From positions 1 to 64,000 of the forward strand of contig CP069393.1 in NCBI GenBank assembly GCA_016887505.1: DNA of 64,000 nucleotides. The letters are read 5' to 3'. The notes under the pieces were generated by a model, which was given only the letters and a program-made list of their open reading frames with translations, was not told the DNA's origin and did no database searches. Below, in pieces: positions 34,436 to 42,971 of the stretch (within the stretch, counting starts at the first letter, position 1; each line of letters begins with the position of its first letter). The stretch is from Clostridia bacterium. GTDB taxonomy: Bacteria > Bacillota > TC1 > UBA5767. The position numbers were made by a program, and so were the translations under genes.

Positions 34436-35617
34436 ATGAATAGAAACAAATGGATCAATATAATGGTGTGTTGTTCTTTGGTACTAAGTTTGTTTGTAGC
34501 AAGTCCAGTATTGGCATCGGAGAAAATCAGAGTAGCATTGGATGGAGATTATTTGGATTTTGATGTTCCGCCAGTACTTATTGAGGGGAGAACGCTAGTG
34601 CCGCTTAGAGCTATTTTTGAAGCGCTGGGTTCGACTGTTAATTGGGATGCTGAAACACAGACGGTCACTGGAAGTAAGGATGACAGTATTGTAACCCTTC
34701 AGGTTGGATCAAAGCAAGCAAGTGTTGACGGAGAACTGGTTATTCTGGATGTTCCTGCAAAGTTGATCGATGGACGTACTCTAGTTCCTCTTCGCTTCAT
34801 AGCAGAAAGTATGGGGGCAGATGTCCAGTGGGATGGACCGAGCAATATGGTAACTATTCAGTCAAAAAGTCAGGATGTTTTTGGTGCGCCAACAGGGGTC
34901 AAGGTTAGCCAGATATCCGATACGGCCTTGGTACTTTCTTGGGATCAAGTGTTTGGAGCAGACTCCTACAGGGTATTGTCAAGCGTTGTGTCAGAGAACT
35001 ATAGTGAAGAGGACTCGAACAACTACTCATGGAATGAAGGTGCATGTGTTTTTTATTACGACATGATACCTGGTGAAAGCTATTCTTACCAGGTTACAGC
35101 TGTTAAAGGCGATACACTTTCAGATTACTCAGAAGAGGTTATGCTAACACTAATTGATCATGAAATCACACAAGAAGATTTCGCCAGTATTCAACTCGAT
35201 CTCATTCGCAACGAATCTGTGCTACAAATTGATGGGAAATCTATAATCTATAGTGATATAGAAGGATATTGGTTTGAGGAGGGAAATTTTCTGGGCATCA
35301 CATTCTCATTCAACACACCGGATAATCTCTTGGAAGATATGTCTGAATTATTAACAGACTACCGTGAGGAAATCGAATTTTACTATGCCGATGTAGCAAA
35401 AATAATTAGTGATATCTACGACGTTGATGTGAATCTTGTACTACAATATGAGGGTGTTTATAACGAATACCCTGAAGCCTTTGAGGAGAGTAATCTTGCT
35501 AATGTGATACTTCAGGGGGGAGACAACTTATGGCTGGTTTATTATCCGTTCCTGTTTCTGGAATATCCTTATCTTAGCGAGAACTATTATATAACTTGGG
35601 CTGATGAGGGTGAATAA
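34436..35617 (+). CDS. Secreted protein with copper-amine-oxidase-N domain and fibronectin III-like domain
   Basis: A 393-residue exported protein: signal peptide MVCCSLVLSLFVASPVLASE (about 10-29), then a Cu_amine_oxidN1 (stalk) domain with its repeated pattern LIEGRTLVPLRAIFEALGS and LIDGRTLVPLRFIAESMGA, each followed by a V-W-D strand. A fibronectin type III-like module (APTGVKVSQISDTALVLSWD) spans about 145-235. The last 150 residues are acidic and unrecognised. Such stalk domains are abundant in clostridial cell-surface proteins and probably bind the envelope; enzyme activity is not implied. The ATG at 34436 has GAGAGGAG upstream. Confidence 0.82.
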   Translation: MNRNKWINIMVCCSLVLSLFVASPVLASEKIRVALDGDYLDFDVPPVLIEGRTLVPLRAIFEALGSTVNWDAETQTVTGSKDDSIVTLQVGSKQASVDGELVILDVPAKLIDGRTLVPLRFIAESMGADVQWDGPSNMVTIQSKSQDVFGAPTGVKVSQISDTALVLSWDQVFGADSYRVLSSVVSENYSEEDSNNYSWNEGACVFYYDMIPGESYSYQVTAVKGDTLSDYSEEVMLTLIDHEITQEDFASIQLDLIRNESVLQIDGKSIIYSDIEGYWFEEGNFLGITFSFNTPDNLLEDMSELLTDYREEIEFYYADVAKIISDIYDVDVNLVLQYEGVYNEYPEAFEESNLANVILQGGDNLWLVYYPFLFLEYPYLSENYYITWADEGE

Positions 35618-35731
35618 ATTTGTTGTAGAGTAGTATGCTTTCCGTGATTTACTAGTAGAAGGAGGCAGCGAGTTAATACCTAAGTGAAAAGTGAAATTGA
35701 ACCAGTGAATATACTGTACAATAAGTGAACA

Positions 35732-35809
35732 TTAGCGAAATACCTGTCTACCCCCGGGGGACAGGTTTCGCTAAAGAGTTCAAACACCAACTTTGATTTG
35801 TTAAATAGT
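35732..35809. repeat. Hairpin repeat, copy 1, left of the feo cluster
   Basis: TTAGCGAAA-TA-CCTGTC pairs with GACAGG-TTTCGCTAA around a C/G-rich loop (35732-35775). It is followed by CAAACACCAACTTTGATTTG. The same arrangement occurs at 39494-39569 on the other side of the iron genes. From here to 36139 I see no gene. Confidence 0.65.
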
Positions 35810-36139
35810 ATAAGAGTTATGTGATAACGCATTGCATTTTATTAAACAATTTAGCATAAGAAAAGGCTACTAAACCTCTGGAATATCAGTGACTTAGAGT
35901 AAAATGTTATAAAAATGTTTTTGATTATATCTTTGGAAATATAACTTGCACTTTTTGTCTACCCTTTAGAGTACCGACGTAGCTTAGGATTGTTATAAAT
36001 TGTCCAAGAAAAAGTCCGCATCCCCAGGTATTACAATTTTGCTTGACCAGAACAAACCGTCAATAGTATTATTTCTTTCCGATATTGCTTGCCTTTGAAC
36101 ATGCAAGTTACCCTTTGCAATTAAATCTATACAAATGCA

Positions 36140-36191
36140 TTGACAGGATAAGTTAGTGGTGGTAAACTAATAAAAGTTAGTAGAGACTAAC
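36140..36191 (+). promoter_or_regulatory. feo promoter with two TTAG...CTAA operators
   Basis: TTGACA (36140-36145) and TAAACT (36163-36168) are 17 bp apart. TTAG-N10-CTAA (36153-36170) covers the -10; the palindrome GTTAGTAGAGACTAAC (36176-36191) lies just before the feoA ribosome site. TTAG...CTAA half-sites are typical of DtxR/IdeR-type iron operators, and a DtxR-family gene closes the cluster, so iron repression is likely. Confidence 0.65.
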
Positions 36192-36207
36192 TCGGCAAGG
36201 AGGAATC

Positions 36208-36423
36208 ATGATGGGTCTTACAAAAGGAAAGGTGAACACCACCTATGTTATTGGAGCAATCAAAACGAATCAAGAGGATATGCGCGACTTTCTATTCACA
36301 CTTGGATGCTATCCTGGCGAAGAAGTCACAATCATCTCCAAACTCGCAGGCAATTACATCATTAATATAAAAGATGCGAGATACAGCATTGATGAAAGCC
36401 TTGCGAATTCAATTTTTGTATAG
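36208..36423 (+). CDS. feoA: FeoA ferrous iron transport accessory protein
   Basis: A 71-residue SH3-like FeoA: YVIGAIKTNQEDMRDFLFTL, GCYPGEEVTIISKLAGNYII, and the closing IKDARYSIDESLANSIFV are the usual family pattern (G-L-x-PG-x-x-V and final A-x-x-I-x-V). It supports FeoB at the inner membrane face. AAGGAGG precedes the first ATG of an ATG-ATG pair. It is the first gene of the iron operon, 75 bp before feoB. Confidence 0.88.
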   Translation: MMGLTKGKVNTTYVIGAIKTNQEDMRDFLFTLGCYPGEEVTIISKLAGNYIINIKDARYSIDESLANSIFV

Positions 36424-36466
36424 ATGAATAGGCTCTTAAGTGAGCACTATTTTTTTGTAATAAAAG

Positions 36467-36484
36467 TTAGCCGCAGGCAACTAA
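36467..36484. promoter_or_regulatory. Third TTAG-N10-CTAA site, just upstream of feoB
   Basis: TTAG and CTAA with a 10-bp spacer, identical in geometry to 36153-36170, directly before the feoB ribosome site. It suggests separate regulation or a roadblock inside the operon. Confidence 0.4.
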
Positions 36485-36498
36485 ATAGGAGGGAAAAC

Positions 36499-38517
36499 AT
36501 GAAAATTGCATTGGCAGGCAATCCGAACAGCGGTAAAACCACTCTTTTTAACGCAATTACCGGAAGGATTGAACACGTTGGAAACTGGCCAGGAGTGACG
36601 GTGGAAAAGAAAGAGGGCAACATTAAGCCAAGACTGAATCCCGAAAAGATTGACATAGTGGCAGTCGATTTACCAGGTGCTTATTCAATATCACCTTATA
36701 CTAACGAAGAAAATATCACTAGAGAATTCGTCCGGAACGAGAATCCTGATGTTATCATAAACATCGTGGACTCCACGAACCTCTCTAGGAGCCTGTTCTT
36801 CACTACACAATTGCTGGAACTCGGTATTCCCGTTGTCGTTGCCTTGAATAAGATCGATATGGCAGTGGCCAAGGGTAGCACTATTAGGCTCGACGTGTTG
36901 TCACGCTACCTTGGTTGTCCCGTCTTCGAAACAACTGCGACCAAGGGCAAGGACAATGGTCTTTTTTTGCTCATGGAGAAAACGATTAAAGCTGGCAGGC
37001 GTGGAACACAACCTGCACCAAAGATTTCCGGTCTCAAGGAAGCACATTCCAAGCGCGAATACCATGCAGCAGACAGTCGTCGTTTTGATTTTGTCAAGAA
37101 CATGGTAGAAGAAGTCGAACGCAAGAAAATAAGTCCTGCACAACAGACGCTACAAGATAAATGGGATAGAATCATTGCACATAAATGGTTTGGTATCGTC
37201 ATTTTTGTGGGTGTTATTTGGTTCATTTTTTGGATGTCGCAAGCTTGGCTTGGCCCAATGCTCGCAGACACATTCGTGGGCGTGTTAGAAGCATTCCAAG
37301 GCTGGGTAGGTGGTCTTGTTGAAAATGCTCATCCTCTTGTACAAACACTGTTGGTCGACGGTATCATTGGCGGTGTCGTAGCAGTCGTCGGCTTCCTGCC
37401 GCTCATCATGGTCATGTTCTTCCTGATGGCTCTATTTGAAGACTGTGGCTATATGGCACGCGTGGCAGTAGTAATGGATCGTTTCTTCAAACGTATCGGC
37501 TTATCCGGACGATCTGTCATCCCGATGGTTATCGGTACGGCTTGTGCGATTCCTGGTGTCATGGCAACGAGAACGATTAAAAATGAACGTCAGCGCAGAA
37601 CGACAGCTATGCTCACACCGTTCATGCCATGTGGTGCAAAGTTGCCCATCATCGCATTGTTTGCCGGAGTGTTTTTTTCAGATAATGCATGGGTTGGAAC
37701 ATCGATGTATCTACTAGGTATCGTTGTTATTCTGCTAGGTGCGGTAATTATTCGTAAGATCACAGGTGATACATCTCAGTCCTACTTTATAATGGAACTG
37801 CCGGAATACCGCCTGCCTAGCATCAAACGCGCAACAATTTCGATGCTGAGTCGTGCCAAGGCATTCATCGTCAAAGCAGGTACAATTATCCTTATTTGCA
37901 ACGCTACTGTGCATATTCTACAGACCTTCAATTGGCAGTTACAAATAGTTGCTGAAACTGCTCCGGAAACGAGTATCCTTGCTTCGGTAGCCAACCCTGT
38001 TGCCGTACTCCTGATTCCACTTGGATTCGGCATGTGGCAGTTCGCCGCAGCTGCAGTCACCGGATTTATCGCAAAGGAGAACGTTGTTGGTACTTTGGCT
38101 GTTACGTTTAGTATTGCGAATTTTATCAATGTAGATGAGCTCGCACTCGTCGGAGAAACGGGAGCAGTTGGTGGAGTCGAAGCCGCTTTCGGGATTGCTT
38201 CAGTCACAGCACTCTCGTTCCTAATCTTCAACCTGTTTACTCCCCCTTGCTTTGCGGCAATCGGCGCAATTCGTGCTGAAGTGAATTCAGCAAAGTGGAC
38301 ATGGGGCGCAATAGGTTTTCAATTCGCGATGGGCTATACGCTCGCGTTCCTTGTTTACCAGATTGGCACGTTGATTACAACCGGCAATGTCGGAGACGGC
38401 TTTGCCGGAGGATTGATCGCTGTGCTTGCAATTGCTACCTTCATTGGTTTTCTGATGGCAAAGGTCGGAAAAAAAGACAGCACACCTGTCGTAGCAGAAG
38501 GAAAGGTAAGTGCATAG
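36499..38517 (+). CDS. feoB: Ferrous iron transporter B
   Basis: A 672-residue FeoB; ATG 36499 follows AGGAGGG. The N-terminal G protein has G1 GNPNSGKTT (8-16), the G2/G3 region GNWPGVTVEKKEG and DLPGAYSISPYT, and G4 NKIDMA. A helical spacer follows, then the membrane domain: FLPLIMVMFFLMALFEDCGY MARVA, AIPGVMATRTIKNERQRR, and a second Gate segment with FGMWQFAAAAVTGFIAKENV. These are the conserved Gate and core motifs. It imports Fe(II), driven or gated by GTP hydrolysis. A Cys-rich companion gene overlaps its end by a few bases. Confidence 0.95.
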   Translation: MKIALAGNPNSGKTTLFNAITGRIEHVGNWPGVTVEKKEGNIKPRLNPEKIDIVAVDLPGAYSISPYTNEENITREFVRNENPDVIINIVDSTNLSRSLFFTTQLLELGIPVVVALNKIDMAVAKGSTIRLDVLSRYLGCPVFETTATKGKDNGLFLLMEKTIKAGRRGTQPAPKISGLKEAHSKREYHAADSRRFDFVKNMVEEVERKKISPAQQTLQDKWDRIIAHKWFGIVIFVGVIWFIFWMSQAWLGPMLADTFVGVLEAFQGWVGGLVENAHPLVQTLLVDGIIGGVVAVVGFLPLIMVMFFLMALFEDCGYMARVAVVMDRFFKRIGLSGRSVIPMVIGTACAIPGVMATRTIKNERQRRTTAMLTPFMPCGAKLPIIALFAGVFFSDNAWVGTSMYLLGIVVILLGAVIIRKITGDTSQSYFIMELPEYRLPSIKRATISMLSRAKAFIVKAGTIILICNATVHILQTFNWQLQIVAETAPETSILASVANPVAVLLIPLGFGMWQFAAAAVTGFIAKENVVGTLAVTFSIANFINVDELALVGETGAVGGVEAAFGIASVTALSFLIFNLFTPPCFAAIGAIRAEVNSAKWTWGAIGFQFAMGYTLAFLVYQIGTLITTGNVGDGFAGGLIAVLAIATFIGFLMAKVGKKDSTPVVAEGKVSA

Positions 38518-38518
38518 C

Positions 38519-38683
38519 ATGTGGATTACATGGATTACTCTAGGTGCTATCATGCTTATTATTGCGGGTGCAATCGGTAAAATAGTCCGTGAAAAGAAAA
38601 AGGGAGTAAAGTGTATTGGTTGCCCTGCAGCTTGTAGTTGTGCTCGGAACAACCAATCAGCATATGATAATTGCGAAGAGTAA
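38519..38683 (+). CDS. FeoB-associated Cys-rich membrane protein (54 aa)
   Basis: Starts one base after the feoB stop. The 54-residue product has one membrane helix (WITLGAIMLIIAGAIGKIV), a basic KKKG linker, and a cysteine cluster C-x2-C-x3-C-x-C (CIGCPAACSC) plus a final Cys. This is the typical layout of FeoB-associated Cys-rich proteins, which play the part of FeoC in Firmicutes and are thought to handle iron at the FeoB exit. It is too short for standard gene callers to rate highly, but position and cysteines make it convincing. Confidence 0.85.
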   Translation: MWITWITLGAIMLIIAGAIGKIVREKKKGVKCIGCPAACSCARNNQSAYDNCEE

Positions 38684-38720
38684 AGAATATAGTATCTCCA
38701 ATATATGAATGAATCCCCCT

Positions 38721-38746
38721 AATGAGTCGTCGAAAGACGGCTCATT
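38721..38746. terminator. Hairpin with GAAA loop between the Feo genes and the DtxR-family gene
   Basis: AATGAG-T-CGTC and GACG-G-CTCATT enclose a GAAA tetraloop. There is no long T run, so it may be a weak terminator or an mRNA 3'-end protector. Confidence 0.5.
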
Positions 38747-38834
38747 CTCCGTTAGGCAAACCAGTACGACTATTTCCGATGAACAAAATATGATAGAATA
38801 TGTTCAAACATTATTTTATTGGAAGGAACAACAT

Positions 38835-39200
38835 ATGAATACGAACGAATCGCGTGAAATGTATTTGGAAGTCATTTATAGATTAGAGCAGGCAAACGGA
38901 GTTGTCCGCTCTATCGATATCGCAAAGGAGTTCGGATATACAAAGCCTAGCATTAGCCGCGCAATGGGCATCTTAAAGAAAAATGGTTATATCACGCATA
39001 GTCCCTACGGAGATGTATCGCTGACTGAAAAAGGCCGAGAAAAGGCGGTGCAGGTATATCGCTCACATCAGTTGCTTACAGAATTTTTTATCAAAGTACT
39101 TAATCTTGACCCCAAAACTGCGGAAGATGATGCCTGCAAAATTGAGCATGTGATTAGCCCCAAAGCGCTTAATGCAATTGAGAATCATTTGAAAAAATAG
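38835..39200 (+). CDS. DtxR/MntR-family metal-dependent regulator
   Basis: A 121-residue protein starting at ATG 38835 after AAGGAACAACAT. The winged helix reads MYLEVIYRLEQANGVVRSID, IAKEFGYTKPSISRAMGILK and GDVSLTEKGREKA; the dimerization/metal domain has SHQLLTEFFIKVLNLDPKTA and EDDACKIEHVIS, where Glu, Cys and His are the usual metal ligands. It lacks the C-terminal SH3-like domain, as MntR and short clostridial homologues do. It probably represses feoAB through the TTAG...CTAA sites when iron is sufficient. Confidence 0.88.
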   Translation: MNTNESREMYLEVIYRLEQANGVVRSIDIAKEFGYTKPSISRAMGILKKNGYITHSPYGDVSLTEKGREKAVQVYRSHQLLTEFFIKVLNLDPKTAEDDACKIEHVISPKALNAIENHLKK

Positions 39201-39493
39201 AGTGGAATTTCCCGTGTCAAACCAGTAAAAATCTTAATGTCTTTTATCTCCTTTTCACACACGTTTGGAATAAAAGTACATTTTCTGCATGGCCTCGATA
39301 AACGCGTATATGGAACATTTATAATTTCTACGCTTGTTAAGACTAGAAATTTGAATATCTTAGACAATCAAGCATTCTTAATTGCATCAGCGAATATACC
39401 TACTTTCGCTTAGATTGTAAATCGAGAAATAGTTGAGCTTCTATTCGGCAAACCTTAAAGAGATACTACATATGGCGAGTATTTGGCCTGAAC
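39201..39493. other. Non-coding stretch
   Basis: No supported gene. AGCGAATATACCTACTTTCGCT at about 39391-39412 looks like a shortened relative of the hairpin repeat that follows. Confidence 0.4.
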
Positions 39494-39569
39494 TTTAGTA
39501 AACGGCTGTCTACCCCTGGGAGACAGGTTTCGCTAAAAGGCACAAACACCAACTTTCATTTGATAAAAA
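39494..39569. repeat. Hairpin repeat, copy 2, right of the feo cluster
   Basis: CTGTCT-ACCCCTGGG-AGACAG is followed by GTTTCGCTAAAAG and CAAACACCAACTTTCATTTG, matching copy 1 at 35732-35809 in order and orientation. Loop and stem bases differ in compensating positions. Confidence 0.65.
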
Positions 39570-39713
39570 TATAGGATTTATATTTCCATGCACGTCGAGA
39601 CAGTCGTACTGCCGGTAAGATAATAGGAATAGAAACCCTTGGAAATACCGGATATGTGACATGCTCCTCTGTGACTTGTAATAACATAAATTAAGAAGGA
39701 GGGAGAGGTGATT

Positions 39714-40118
39714 ATGAAATATGTAGGATCATGCCTTTGTGGTGAAGTTACTTTCGAAATAGAAGGAGATTTTGATAATTTTTATCTTTGCCATTGTGGG
39801 CGATGTCGCAAAGATACAGGTTCAGCTCATGCAGCCAATCTATTTTCTTCTACAGCCAAATTAAGATGGTTGTCGGGTCAAGAAAAATCTAAAACATTTA
39901 ATTTACGTGGAGAAGGGCACATAAAAAGTTTTTGTACTAATTGTGGGTCAGCTTTGCCAAATATACAAAAGGATGGGAAATTGCTGGTTGTTCCTGCAGG
40001 AAGTATCGACAGTGATATTAACATTAAACCCCAAGGACATATCTATTACAAAAGTAAAGCAAACTGGGATACCGAACTTGAGAAAGTACCAAAGTTTGAA
40101 GAGCTCCCCAATGGATAA
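39714..40118 (+). CDS. GFA-fold zinc protein (formaldehyde-activating-enzyme family)
   Basis: A 134-residue protein of the GFA family (PF04828). Zinc-binding cysteines are all present: GSCLCGEVTFEI, YLCHCGRCRKDTGSAHAANL, and SFCTNCGSALP. Family members are mostly not true glutathione-formaldehyde enzymes; many are of unknown function, so no reaction is assigned. The ATG at 39714 is used, with AAGGAGGGAGAGG upstream. It is a single gene, followed by a perfect 10-bp hairpin and then a dead insertion sequence. Confidence 0.85.
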   Translation: MKYVGSCLCGEVTFEIEGDFDNFYLCHCGRCRKDTGSAHAANLFSSTAKLRWLSGQEKSKTFNLRGEGHIKSFCTNCGSALPNIQKDGKLLVVPAGSIDSDINIKPQGHIYYKSKANWDTELEKVPKFEELPNG

Positions 40119-40120
40119 TA

Positions 40121-40155
40121 CATTAATCGTCTATGTATTTTGACAACGATTAATG
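40121..40155. terminator. Hairpin after the GFA gene
   Basis: CATTAATCGT (40121-40130) pairs perfectly with ACGATTAATG (40146-40155). No T run follows. Confidence 0.45.
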
Positions 40156-40235
40156 CGGTGTCAACTGTTGTGTGCAAATTCATCAGAACCTGAATTAAAT
40201 ATGAAATCAAGCTGCTTGTAGTCTTTCGGTAGCAG

Positions 40236-41090
40236 TCAGTTCAAGCGTCTCTGGTTTGCCATACGATCTTCCAGTATATACTCAATGAGATAGCTGGTAA
40301 CTAGTCGGACATAAGAATCCGTGGAAAGAAAAATACCAACCAAACTTGAACCCTTATGAATCTCAAGGTTGAGTCTTTTAATCATGTTGGTTGAAGAAAT
40401 CTTTCGGGAGTCAATTCGAGGGAATTCATAAAATCTTATTGAGTCTTCATGTCCTTCTTCCAAGGTTTCAATACTAATCCATAAATAAATTCGCATAAGC
40501 TCTGGCAGACTATTCATCTGACTGAAGCCATATATTCTTATGTTTGGCAGCAAAGGTTTTCTTTTCCTTGGCTGGCACATGAGCAAAGATGTTTCTCATG
40601 AAATGAACCTTGCAGCGCTACCAGGTGATTCCAATGAATAATTCTTTTACTGAAGCGACCAGCCCTTTGCGGTATCACTGACGACCAGCCATGCTTTTTT
40701 AGGTCGCGTTCTTTTTGAGAGTCAAACATGTGAATTTAGCTAGCCTTGGATGGGTTCGACAGCTAGGATATCCTGAGTCCCAACGGCCCTGAGGCCACAG
40801 ACAACGTGTACTGCCATGTTGGTAACGTGACCGTCATTCCTTATCTTTTCGTAGAGTGTGTCAACCCATAGAACAAGGTATCCTTTATCCAGGTTCCTGT
40901 TCAGAAAAGCATCCATCTCAGATTGTAATTCCATGGTAATACTACTGTTAACCTAGCTTCTAGATATAGAATCAATAACTAGGCTCATAGCTAGTCGTTC
41001 AATCTGTCTAGTGGAAACATCGTTTCGTTGATGAATGCCTCTTGGATAAGATTAATCTAAGCCACTTCGGAACGTTTTCTTTCAGTTACA
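40236..41090 (-). pseudogene. Degenerate IS256/Mutator-family transposase
   Basis: Minus-strand pieces in changing frames spell an IS256 transposase: STRQIERLAMSLVIDSISRS, then YLVLWVDTLYEKIRNDGHVT, MAVHVVCGLRAVGTQDILAV, and near the C-terminus SSTNMIKRLNLEIHKGSSLV GIFLSTDSYVRLVTSYLIEY. Several stops and frameshifts and a missing central part make it inactive. The sequence GTCAACTGTTGTGTGCAAAT at 40160 resembles the terminal repeat of the IS256 at 29415-29441, so both belong to related elements. Confidence 0.8.
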
Positions 41091-41170
41091 TAGAATGGTA
41101 CTTATATCCGAGTAGTAAGAATTATAAATACCACTAACTTGTTGTGGTTAGGTAGTAAGGAGGAGTTATT

Positions 41171-41479
41171 ATGCTGCATAGCAAAAGTACTATTGCAATT
41201 CCACCAGGTGCGACAATACATGAACAGCTTCTGAATCGAAGTATGAAGCAGAGTGAATTTGCGCAGAAGATGAATTGGTCTGAAAAACATGTTAGCAGGT
41301 TAATCGATGGACAAGTTGAACTGACTCTTGATGTTGCTTTGAGATTAGAGACAGTTCTAGGATTGCCTGCAAGTTTTTGGACTAATTTGGAATTGATTTA
41401 TCGTGAAAAATTGGCGCGAGCAATCGAAGAAAATGAATTAGAAGGTGACGAAAACAAGGAGAACAGGCGAGAATGCTAA
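41171..41479 (+). CDS. HigA-type addiction-module HTH protein
   Basis: A 102-residue protein: IAIPPGATIHEQLLNRSMKQ SEFAQKMNWSEKHVSRLIDG followed by LTLDVALRLETVLGLPASFW TNLE is the HigA antitoxin HTH pattern. AAGGAGG precedes the ATG. Instead of a HigB toxin, an ImmA/IrrE-type metalloprotease gene overlaps its end by 35 bp. In many genomes HigA-like HTH and ImmA/IrrE domains are one polypeptide, so this pair may be a split version. It probably represses its own operon. Confidence 0.82.
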   Translation: MLHSKSTIAIPPGATIHEQLLNRSMKQSEFAQKMNWSEKHVSRLIDGQVELTLDVALRLETVLGLPASFWTNLELIYREKLARAIEENELEGDENKENRREC

Positions 41480-42068
41480 GAGCGATTACAGTCTTGCAGT
41501 ATGGGCACAAAAGGCAAGAATTGAAGCACGTAAATATGATGTTTCACCAATAAATATTGATAAACTAAATAAGAGAATACCTAGAATTCGTGAAATGACG
41601 ATTAAGAACCCAGAAGTCTTTTGTAGAGAATTGACTGAGTTACTTGCAGAATGTGGGGTAGCAATAGTATTCCTCCCGCATATAGGTGGTTCATTTTTGC
41701 ATGGTGCGACTTTTTACGACGGAAATAAGATAGTGATGGGATTAACGGTAAGGGGTAAGTATGCTGATAAATTTTGGTTTAGCTTGTTTCACGAGCTTCA
41801 CCATATAATTTCCGGACATATTAATGATTCCAATGGAACTAGTGAAAAGGACGAAAAAGAGGCTGATATATTTGCTAGGGATATATTGATCCCCCCTAAT
41901 GACTTCGATAAATTCCTTGAAATGAATTGTTTTACAAAGAAAGATATTTTAAGATTTTCTAATGAAATTGGTATTGCTCCTGGTATTGTTTTAGGGCGCC
42001 TTCAAAAGGAAAATTATATACCATATGACAGATTCAATGACATAAAGAAAAAATACAAAATTGAATAA
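41445..42068 (+). CDS. ImmA/IrrE-family metallo-endopeptidase
   Basis: A 207-residue zinc peptidase. The catalytic motif HELHH (FWFSLFHELHHIISGHI) and the downstream EKEADIFARDILIP, which supplies the third ligand, are conserved. The region FCRELTELLAECGVAIVFLP with GGSFLHGATFYDGNKIVM is typical of the fused HigA-ImmA proteins. The start is uncertain: GTG 41445 lies inside the HTH gene and has no ideal ribosome site, so translation may depend on coupling or a frameshift. Such peptidases cleave a repressor after DNA damage or another signal. A terminator follows. Confidence 0.82.
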   Translation: MTKTRRTGENAKSDYSLAVWAQKARIEARKYDVSPINIDKLNKRIPRIREMTIKNPEVFCRELTELLAECGVAIVFLPHIGGSFLHGATFYDGNKIVMGLTVRGKYADKFWFSLFHELHHIISGHINDSNGTSEKDEKEADIFARDILIPPNDFDKFLEMNCFTKKDILRFSNEIGIAPGIVLGRLQKENYIPYDRFNDIKKKYKIE

Positions 42069-42080
42069 TGATGAATTTGG

Positions 42081-42106
42081 GCATCTATTTCGGTAGGTGC
42101 TTTTTT
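42081..42106 (+). terminator. Terminator after the HTH-ImmA pair
   Basis: GCATCTA (42081-42087) pairs with TAGGTGC (42094-42100) with one G-T pair, followed by six T. From here to 42535 nothing further is seen. Confidence 0.7.
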
Positions 42107-42535
42107 GATGTAATTATGGGGAAAGCACATCAATATTCTGCTTCTGTCGAGAGCTTACAAGGTGAGAGATATTCTGGTTCGAATTATATTTTTCTACTTG
42201 GCTCAAAGAAAAGTGGAAAAAAAGTGAATGGGTTAATCACCATACAAACTACGTGTAGTGGTCATGTTATTTTGTATAACTTGGAAATGCCGACTTTTTC
42301 TTGGACTATTTATAATAGTCTTAAGCTATATCGCTACTCTAAGGGACTCTAGGCACCGAGTAACAATTTGATTTATTCATGATACCATTACAATACGGTA
42401 TTTGATGATAACGCATTATTGAATTCAAGTCTAGAATTGAGATAGCTGATCGTTAATCAGGAGAGGTATTCTCTTGGTTGGCGATTGTTTATGTATTGTA
42501 AATAATGTAATGGGATATTTTTAAAAGCAAAACTA

Positions 42536-42592
42536 TTGACACTGTGGTCTATTCTGAATAGACTTACCATATACAGTCTATTCAGAATAGAC
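42536..42592 (+). promoter_or_regulatory. BlaI-type promoter with two palindromic operators
   Basis: TTGACA at 42536-42541 with a weak -10 (TAGACT, 42559). Two 17-bp palindromes differ only at the centre: GTCTATTCTGAATAGAC (42547-42563) and GTCTATTCAGAATAGAC (42576-42592). Twin dyads ahead of a blaI-like gene are the classic arrangement for BlaI/MecI repression. Confidence 0.8.
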
Positions 42593-42606
42593 CAGGGAGG
42601 CTTATT

Positions 42607-42969
42607 ATGAAAGGTTATAAACTCGGGAAAAGTGAAGAGAAGTTTGCAGAAATAATTTGGAAGAACGAGCCGATTGGTTCTGGCGATCTAGTGAAACTAT
42701 GTGAAAAAGAAATGAATTGGAAGAAATCAACAACGTACACTGTCCTAAAGAAACTATGTGAAAAAGGTATCTTCCAGAATGAAAATGCTACCGTTTCATC
42801 TTTAATTAATAAAGATGCGTACTATGCAAAACAAAGTATACGTTTTGTCGAGGACACCTTTGGAGGTTCTCTTCCAAAGTTTCTGACAGCCTTTATCAGC
42901 AGTAAAAAATTAAACAAACAACAGGCAGAAGAGTTGAAAAGATTGATTGATGAGCATAAGGAGGTGTAG
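42607..42969 (+). CDS. BlaI/MecI/CopY-family repressor
   Basis: A 120-residue repressor. The winged helix is LGKSEEKFAEIIWKNEPIGS then WKKSTTYTVLKKLCEKGIF, where KSTTYTVLKKL is the family's recognition helix. The C-terminal helices (SLPKFLTAFISSKKLNKQQA) serve dimerization and carry the site where activated BlaR1 triggers cleavage in homologues. It sits 2 bp before a BlaR1-like sensor gene and behind twin 17-bp operators, so it very probably represses both genes. CAGGGAGG precedes the ATG. Confidence 0.9.
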   Translation: MKGYKLGKSEEKFAEIIWKNEPIGSGDLVKLCEKEMNWKKSTTYTVLKKLCEKGIFQNENATVSSLINKDAYYAKQSIRFVEDTFGGSLPKFLTAFISSKKLNKQQAEELKRLIDEHKEV

Positions 42970-42971
42970 CA

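Noticed and set aside
37782-38231. A 149-codon minus-strand frame inside feoB
   Set aside because: Antisense shadow of the FeoB membrane domain, with no ribosome site.
42068-42352. A 94-codon frame after the ImmA gene
   Set aside because: It begins inside a clear terminator (42081-42106), has no ribosome site and no recognisable sequence.
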